Notes under the pieces: generated by a model
Database searches by the model: none
What the model was told of the DNA's origin: nothing
The model's input: only the letters and a program-made list of their open reading frames with translations
Position numbers and translations under genes: made by a program
DNA from: CAZLHO01 sp964559455
GTDB lineage: Bacteria > Krumholzibacteriota > Krumholzibacteriia > LZORAL124-64-63
Reading direction: 5' to 3'
DNA: 8,638 nucleotides
Assembly (NCBI GenBank): GCA_964559455.1
Contig: CAZLHO010000088.1
Span: 1-8,638 of the forward strand
Shown: positions 5,645-8,638 of the stretch, in pieces
Position numbering within the stretch: the first letter of the stretch is position 1
Layout: the number at the start of each line of letters is the position of its first letter

Positions 5645-6472
5645 TTACTTGGTGTTGCGCCGGCGCACGATGAACCGGTCGGACGGCTTCTTGCTGCGCG
5701 TCTTGAATCCCTTGGTGGGCATGCCCCACGGCGAGCAGGGATGCCGACCGCCCGACGTGCGGCCCTCGCCGCCGCCGTGCGGGTGATCGATGGGGTTCAT
5801 GGCGACGCCGCGCACCTTGGGGCGACGTCCCAGCCACCGCGTCTTGCCGGCCTTGCCCACGACCACGTTCTCGTGCTCGGAGTTGCCGACCTCGCCGATG
5901 GTGGCGTAACAGTTCTTGTGGACCATCCGCACCTCGCTGCTGGGCAGGCGCAGGGTCACGTAGTCGCCGTCCTTGGCCATGACCTGGGCGTAGGAGCCGG
6001 CGCTGCGGACGATCTGCCCGCCCTTGCCGATCTGCAGCTCCACGTTGTGCACCAAGGTGCCCAGCGGGATGCGGCGCAGCGGCAGCGAGTTGCCCACGTT
6101 GAAGCCGGCCTCCTCGCCGGAGACGACGGTGCTGTCGACCTTCAGGCCGTTGGGCCAGATGATGTAGCGCTTCTCGCCGTCGGCGTAGGCCAGCAGCGCG
6201 ATGCGGGCGCTGCGGTTGGGATCGTACTCGACCGAGACCACCCGCGCGGGCACGCCGTGCTTGTCGCGCTTGAAGTCGATGCGGCGGTAGCGGCGCTTGT
6301 GGCCGCCGCCGCGGTGACGGCAGGTGACCCGGCCGTTGTTGTTCCGTCCGCCGGACTTGGTCAGCGGCTCCAGCAGCGACTTCTCAGGCTTCGCAGTCGT
6401 GATCTCGGCGAAATCGGAGACCGTGCGGAAGCGCTGGCCCGGCGTCTGAGGCTTCAGCTTCTTGATACCCAT
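5645..6472 (-). CDS. rplB: 50S ribosomal protein L2
   Basis: L2 is one of the largest and most conserved 50S proteins. It is needed for subunit joining and for assembly of the peptidyl transferase centre. The 275 residues match the family. Landmarks are KPQTPGQRF (7-15), SGGRNNNGRVTCRHRGGGHKRRYR (40-63), YDPNRSARIALLAYADGEKRYI (83-104), GTLVHNVELQIGKGGQIVRSAGSYAQ (138-163) and the C-terminal MNPIDHPHGGGEGR (225-238). His230 is the counterpart of the functionally important E. coli His229. The ATG at 6472 has AGGAG 10 bases upstream. The stop is TAA. The 47-base spacer from rplW contains a short CCGCGG inverted repeat. Confidence 0.98.
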   Translation of the reverse strand: MGIKKLKPQTPGQRFRTVSDFAEITTAKPEKSLLEPLTKSGGRNNNGRVTCRHRGGGHKRRYRRIDFKRDKHGVPARVVSVEYDPNRSARIALLAYADGEKRYIIWPNGLKVDSTVVSGEEAGFNVGNSLPLRRIPLGTLVHNVELQIGKGGQIVRSAGSYAQVMAKDGDYVTLRLPSSEVRMVHKNCYATIGEVGNSEHENVVVGKAGKTRWLGRRPKVRGVAMNPIDHPHGGGEGRTSGGRHPCSPWGMPTKGFKTRSKKPSDRFIVRRRNTK

Positions 6473-6493
6473 CGGTTACCAACTCCTGCAGGC

Positions 6494-6509
6494 CCGCGGC
6501 GGTCCGCGG
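6494..6509. promoter_or_regulatory. CCGCGG inverted repeat between rplW and rplB
   Basis: CCGCGG at 6494-6499 recurs at 6504-6509, separated by CGGT. Each copy is self-complementary, so the pair forms a six-pair stem with a four-base loop. It lies just before the AGGAG of rplB. No T tract follows, and the function is unknown. Confidence 0.35.
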
Positions 6510-6519
6510 CGTCCCTGGT

Positions 6520-6810
6520 CTAGACGTTGTCGAAGACGTCGATGCTGTCGCCCTCGGCGAGGGTGACGACGGCCTTCTTCCAGTCCGAGCGCTTGCCCTG
6601 GAAGCGGCCCAGGCGCTTGATCTTCCCGCGCATGTTCATGGTGCGGACCGACTCGACCTTGACCCCGAAAAAGAGTTCGACGGCCTGCTTGATCTCCTGC
6701 TTGTTCGCGGCGGGCTCGACCTGGAAGAAGTACTGGTTGGCCTTCTCCCGCAGGACGGATCCGCGCTCGGTGATCAGCGGCCGCTTGATGACGCGACTCA
6801 GGTCCTTCAT
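6520..6810 (-). CDS. rplW: 50S ribosomal protein L23
   Basis: L23 surrounds the tunnel exit and is the docking point for trigger factor and signal recognition particle. The 96 residues are standard. The start MKDLSRVIKRPLITERGSVL has the conserved (I/L)xRPxxTE motif. QYFFQVEPAANKQEIKQAVELFFGVKVESVRTMNM is the core of the fold, and GKIKRLGRFQGKRSDWKKAVVTLAEGDSID ends the protein. The open frame runs further upstream into rplD, but the conserved protein begins at the ATG at 6810. That ATG overlaps the rplD TGA by four bases (ATGA), a classic coupling arrangement. The stop is TAG. Confidence 0.97.
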   Translation of the reverse strand: MKDLSRVIKRPLITERGSVLREKANQYFFQVEPAANKQEIKQAVELFFGVKVESVRTMNMRGKIKRLGRFQGKRSDWKKAVVTLAEGDSIDVFDNV

Positions 6811-7436
6811 CCCCCGAACACCTCCTCGGCGCCGTTGAGGGCGGACTGGGTGAACACCAGGTTGTCCGCCCACAGGATCGTGTAGGCGTTCAGGTCGGTG
6901 TGACGCAGGACCCGCACTCCCTTGATGTTGCGCAGCGACTTGAAGATCACGTCGGAGCCGGCGGGGAGCACGAAGAGCGTGTGGCGTCCCGAGAGCTCCA
7001 GCGCGCCCAGCAGCTTGGCCATGGGCCCGGTCTTGGGCGCCTCGAGCTCGAAGTCCTGGACCACGAAGACGCGGTCGCTGGCGGCGCGGTCGCTCAGCGC
7101 GGAGGCCAGGGCCTTGCGCTTGATCTTCCGCGGCAGCTTGTAGCCGTAGCTGCGCGGGTGGGGACCGAAGACGGTGCCGCCGCCGACGCGCAGCGGGGAC
7201 CGCGCGCTGCCGGCACGCGCCCGGCCGGTGCCCTTCTGGCGGTAGAGCTTGCTGCCGCTGTACCGCACCTCGCCCCTGGTCTGGGTGTCGTGGTCGCCCT
7301 GGCGCTGGTTGGCCAGATAGCTGCGCACGGCCTCCCAGAGGGCCTGCTTGTGGACGGGCTGGCCGAAGAGGCCGCCGGGCAGCTCCACGGTGCCGACCGT
7401 CTCGCCGCTCATGCTGTAAAGGTTCGCCGTAGCCAT
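6807..7436 (-). CDS. rplD: 50S ribosomal protein L4
   Basis: L4 binds 23S rRNA and sends a long loop into the peptide tunnel opposite L22. In E. coli it also represses the S10 operon; the leader needed for that is not recognisable here. The 209 residues are typical. The tunnel loop spans roughly 60-100 and includes KLYRQKGTGRARAGSARSPL, then GGGTVFGPHPR. Basic KLPRKIKRKALASALSDRA follows. The C-terminal Rossmann-like part carries LRNIKGVRVLRHTDLNAYTILWADNLVFT. The ATG at 7436 has GAGG about 6 bases upstream. The TGA stop overlaps the rplW start. The spacer from rplC is 37 bases. Confidence 0.97.
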   Translation of the reverse strand: MATANLYSMSGETVGTVELPGGLFGQPVHKQALWEAVRSYLANQRQGDHDTQTRGEVRYSGSKLYRQKGTGRARAGSARSPLRVGGGTVFGPHPRSYGYKLPRKIKRKALASALSDRAASDRVFVVQDFELEAPKTGPMAKLLGALELSGRHTLFVLPAGSDVIFKSLRNIKGVRVLRHTDLNAYTILWADNLVFTQSALNGAEEVFGG

Positions 7437-7473
7437 GCCTTACCTCGTACCTGTTTGCCGCGGGCGACGCCGC

Positions 7474-8094
7474 CTAGCGGCTGGCCTTGATGAAGACGAT
7501 CCCGTTCCGGCTGCCGGGGACGCTCCCCTTGACGATCAGCAGGTTCCGGTCCTGGTCGATCTTCACGACCGTCAGATTCTTCTTGGTTTCACGCTTGTTG
7601 CCGTACTGACCGGCCATGTGGCGCCCGGGAATGACGCGGCCCGGCTTGGTATGCATGCCGATCGAGCCGGACTGGCGCACGTTCTTGCTGCCGTGGCCGT
7701 CGGGCCCGCGGCCCTGGCCCCAGCGCTTGATGCGGCCGGAAAAACCGCGACCCTTGGTGATCCCCGTCACGTCGACCCTCTCGACGCCCTCGAGGACCGA
7801 GACGTCGAGCGTCTCGCCGGCCTTCAGGTCGGCGTCGTCCGGCAACTCGAATTCCCTGAGGATCCGGGTCGGGGCCGCGCCGGCCTTGCGGAAATGTCCC
7901 TGCAGAGGCAGGGTCGTGTTCTTGGCCTTGCGAGAGCCGAAGCCGAGCTGGACGGCGGTGTAGCCGTCGACGGCCTGGGTCTTGACCTGCGCGATGACGC
8001 AGGGGCCGGCCTCGATCACGGTCACGGGAATGTGGCGCCCTTCCTCGTCGAAGAGGCGTGTCATCCCGATCTTCTTGCCGATAAGTCCCGTCAT
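7474..8094 (-). CDS. rplC: 50S ribosomal protein L3
   Basis: L3 binds the 3' end of 23S rRNA early in assembly and reaches toward the peptidyl transferase centre. The 206-residue product starts MTGLIGKKIGMTRLFDEEG. It carries VDVTGITKGRGFSGRIKRWG (107-126), GPDGHGSKNVRQSGSIG (130-146), KPGRVIPGRHMAGQYGN (150-166) and the closing NLLIVKGSVPG. Where E. coli L3 has the Gln150 methylated by PrmB, this protein appears to have Thr149, so that modification is probably absent (inference from remembered alignment). A TTG three codons upstream (8103) is rejected because the AGGAG directly abuts it; that AGGAG is 9 bases from the ATG at 8094. The stop is TAG. Confidence 0.97.
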   Translation of the reverse strand: MTGLIGKKIGMTRLFDEEGRHIPVTVIEAGPCVIAQVKTQAVDGYTAVQLGFGSRKAKNTTLPLQGHFRKAGAAPTRILREFELPDDADLKAGETLDVSVLEGVERVDVTGITKGRGFSGRIKRWGQGRGPDGHGSKNVRQSGSIGMHTKPGRVIPGRHMAGQYGNKRETKKNLTVVKIDQDRNLLIVKGSVPGSRNGIVFIKASR

Positions 8095-8103
8095 GATTGA
8101 CAA

Positions 8104-8108
8104 CTCCT
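8104..8108 (-). promoter_or_regulatory. rplC ribosome binding site deciding the start
   Basis: The minus strand carries AGGAG at 8108-8104. It touches the TTG at 8103 with no spacer but is 9 bases from the ATG at 8094. This supports the ATG, which also gives the conserved L3 N-terminus. Confidence 0.75.
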
Positions 8109-8134
8109 GGATCGCCGCTGGGCGCCCTGTCCGC

Positions 8135-8443
<309 letters not shown>

Positions 8444-8468
8444 GTCGTTCTCCTTGCTTGCGCGATGG

Positions 8469-8507
8469 TTACTCCAGCATCGCCGCTTCGTCGCGGCGCC
8501 TGCTCAC
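8469..8507 (-). other. Possible 12-codon leader ORF upstream of rpsJ (weak)
   Basis: In the tuf-rpsJ spacer a GTG at 8507 opens a frame encoding MSRRRDEAAMLE and ending in TAA. It contains the 8481-8498 inverted repeat and ends 25 bases before the rpsJ start. The upstream AAAGG is too close to the GTG to be a good ribosome binding site, and an ORF this short is expected by chance. Confidence 0.12.
8481..8498. promoter_or_regulatory. Inverted repeat upstream of rpsJ
   Basis: cgccgc at 8481-8486 pairs exactly with gcggcg at 8493-8498 around a six-base loop. It lies about 38 bases before the rpsJ GTG, in the tuf-rpsJ spacer. No T tract follows. It could be part of an S10-operon leader, or chance in GC-rich DNA. 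Confidence 0.35.
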
Positions 8508-8546
8508 CTTTCGCGGCCGGCGGCCCCTCGGGACCGGCGGCGGCGA

Positions 8547-8567
8547 GCGGGGCCGTCCAGGCCCCGC
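8547..8567. terminator. GC-rich hairpin after tuf, without a T tract
   Basis: gcggggcc at 8547-8554 is the perfect reverse complement of ggccccgc at 8560-8567, giving eight G-C pairs around a five-base loop. It lies 12 bases after the tuf stop codon on the transcribed strand. The expected run of T after the stem is missing, so it is at best a weak or atypical terminator or an attenuator. No convincing -35/-10 promoter is visible between it and rpsJ, which fits read-through from tuf. Confidence 0.45.
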
Positions 8568-8579
8568 CCCGTCCTCCGT

Positions 8580-8638
8580 CTAGGCGATGATCTTGGCGAC
8601 GACGCCGGCGCCGACGGTGCGGCCGCCCTCGCGAATCG
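8580..8638 (-). CDS. tuf: Elongation factor Tu, last 18 residues (cut by window edge)
   Basis: EF-Tu is the GTPase that brings aminoacyl-tRNA to the ribosomal A site. Only the C-terminal end of domain 3 is inside the window: IREGGRTVGAGVVAKIIA followed by TAG. IREGGRTVGAGVV is an essentially invariant EF-Tu ending, so identification is secure despite the short length. Its position just upstream of rpsJ, on the same strand, is the arrangement seen when the str operon (rpsL-rpsG-fusA-tuf) directly precedes the S10 operon. The window does not show whether the rest of str is present. Confidence 0.93.
   Translation of the reverse strand, partial: IREGGRTVGAGVVAKIIA

Noticed and set aside
8095..8103. 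Upstream TTG start for rplC adding Met-Ser-Ile
   Set aside because: The AGGAG directly abuts the TTG, leaving no spacer, whereas it is 9 bases from the ATG at 8094 that gives the conserved L3 start.

Overview
The window is a stretch of the bacterial S10-spc ribosomal protein gene cluster. All of it is transcribed on the minus strand, so it reads from position 8638 down to 1. The order is (tuf 3' end)-rpsJ-rplC-rplD-rplW-rplB-rpsS-rplV-rpsC-rplP-rpmC-rpsQ-rplN-rplX-rplE-rpsN-rpsH-rplF-rplR-(rpsE 5' part). This is the canonical order with nothing missing, inserted or broken. The longest stretch without a gene is about 136 bases, between tuf and rpsJ.

The DNA is very G+C rich, which explains the many long but spurious open frames on the plus strand. 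A bacterial origin is clear from the bacterial L2, L16, L29 and S19 types and the S10/spc order. S14 is the short zinc-binding form, and L24 carries a C-terminal four-cysteine element. L16 and L29 look closer to those of FCB-type or related candidate phyla than to Proteobacteria, but that is an impression from memory, and the phylum cannot be fixed from this window. The tuf gene directly upstream of rpsJ suggests that the str operon adjoins the S10 operon here.

The genes form a tight polycistron. Spacers are mostly 3 to 68 bases, nearly every gene has a recognisable Shine-Dalgarno sequence, and there are two stop/start overlaps (rplD/rplW and rplN/rplX). Start choice matters for several genes: rpsJ starts at GTG and rpsN at TTG, and rplC, rplW, rplX, rplR and rpsH begin well inside longer open frames. 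The products build the 30S head and body (S3, S5, S8, S10, S14, S17, S19), the peptidyl transferase and tunnel region (L2, L3, L4, L16, L22), the tunnel exit (L23, L24, L29) and the central protuberance and factor site (L5, L18, L6, L14). EF-Tu delivers aminoacyl-tRNA.

I see no new biological system. The points most worth checking are an unusually long Gly/Arg/Pro/Gln-rich, repeat-containing N-terminal extension on S5, a preference for TAG stop codons (10 of 19) in genes that normally favour TAA, and several perfect GC-rich hairpins in the short spacers, the strongest lying just upstream of the rpsQ ribosome binding site.
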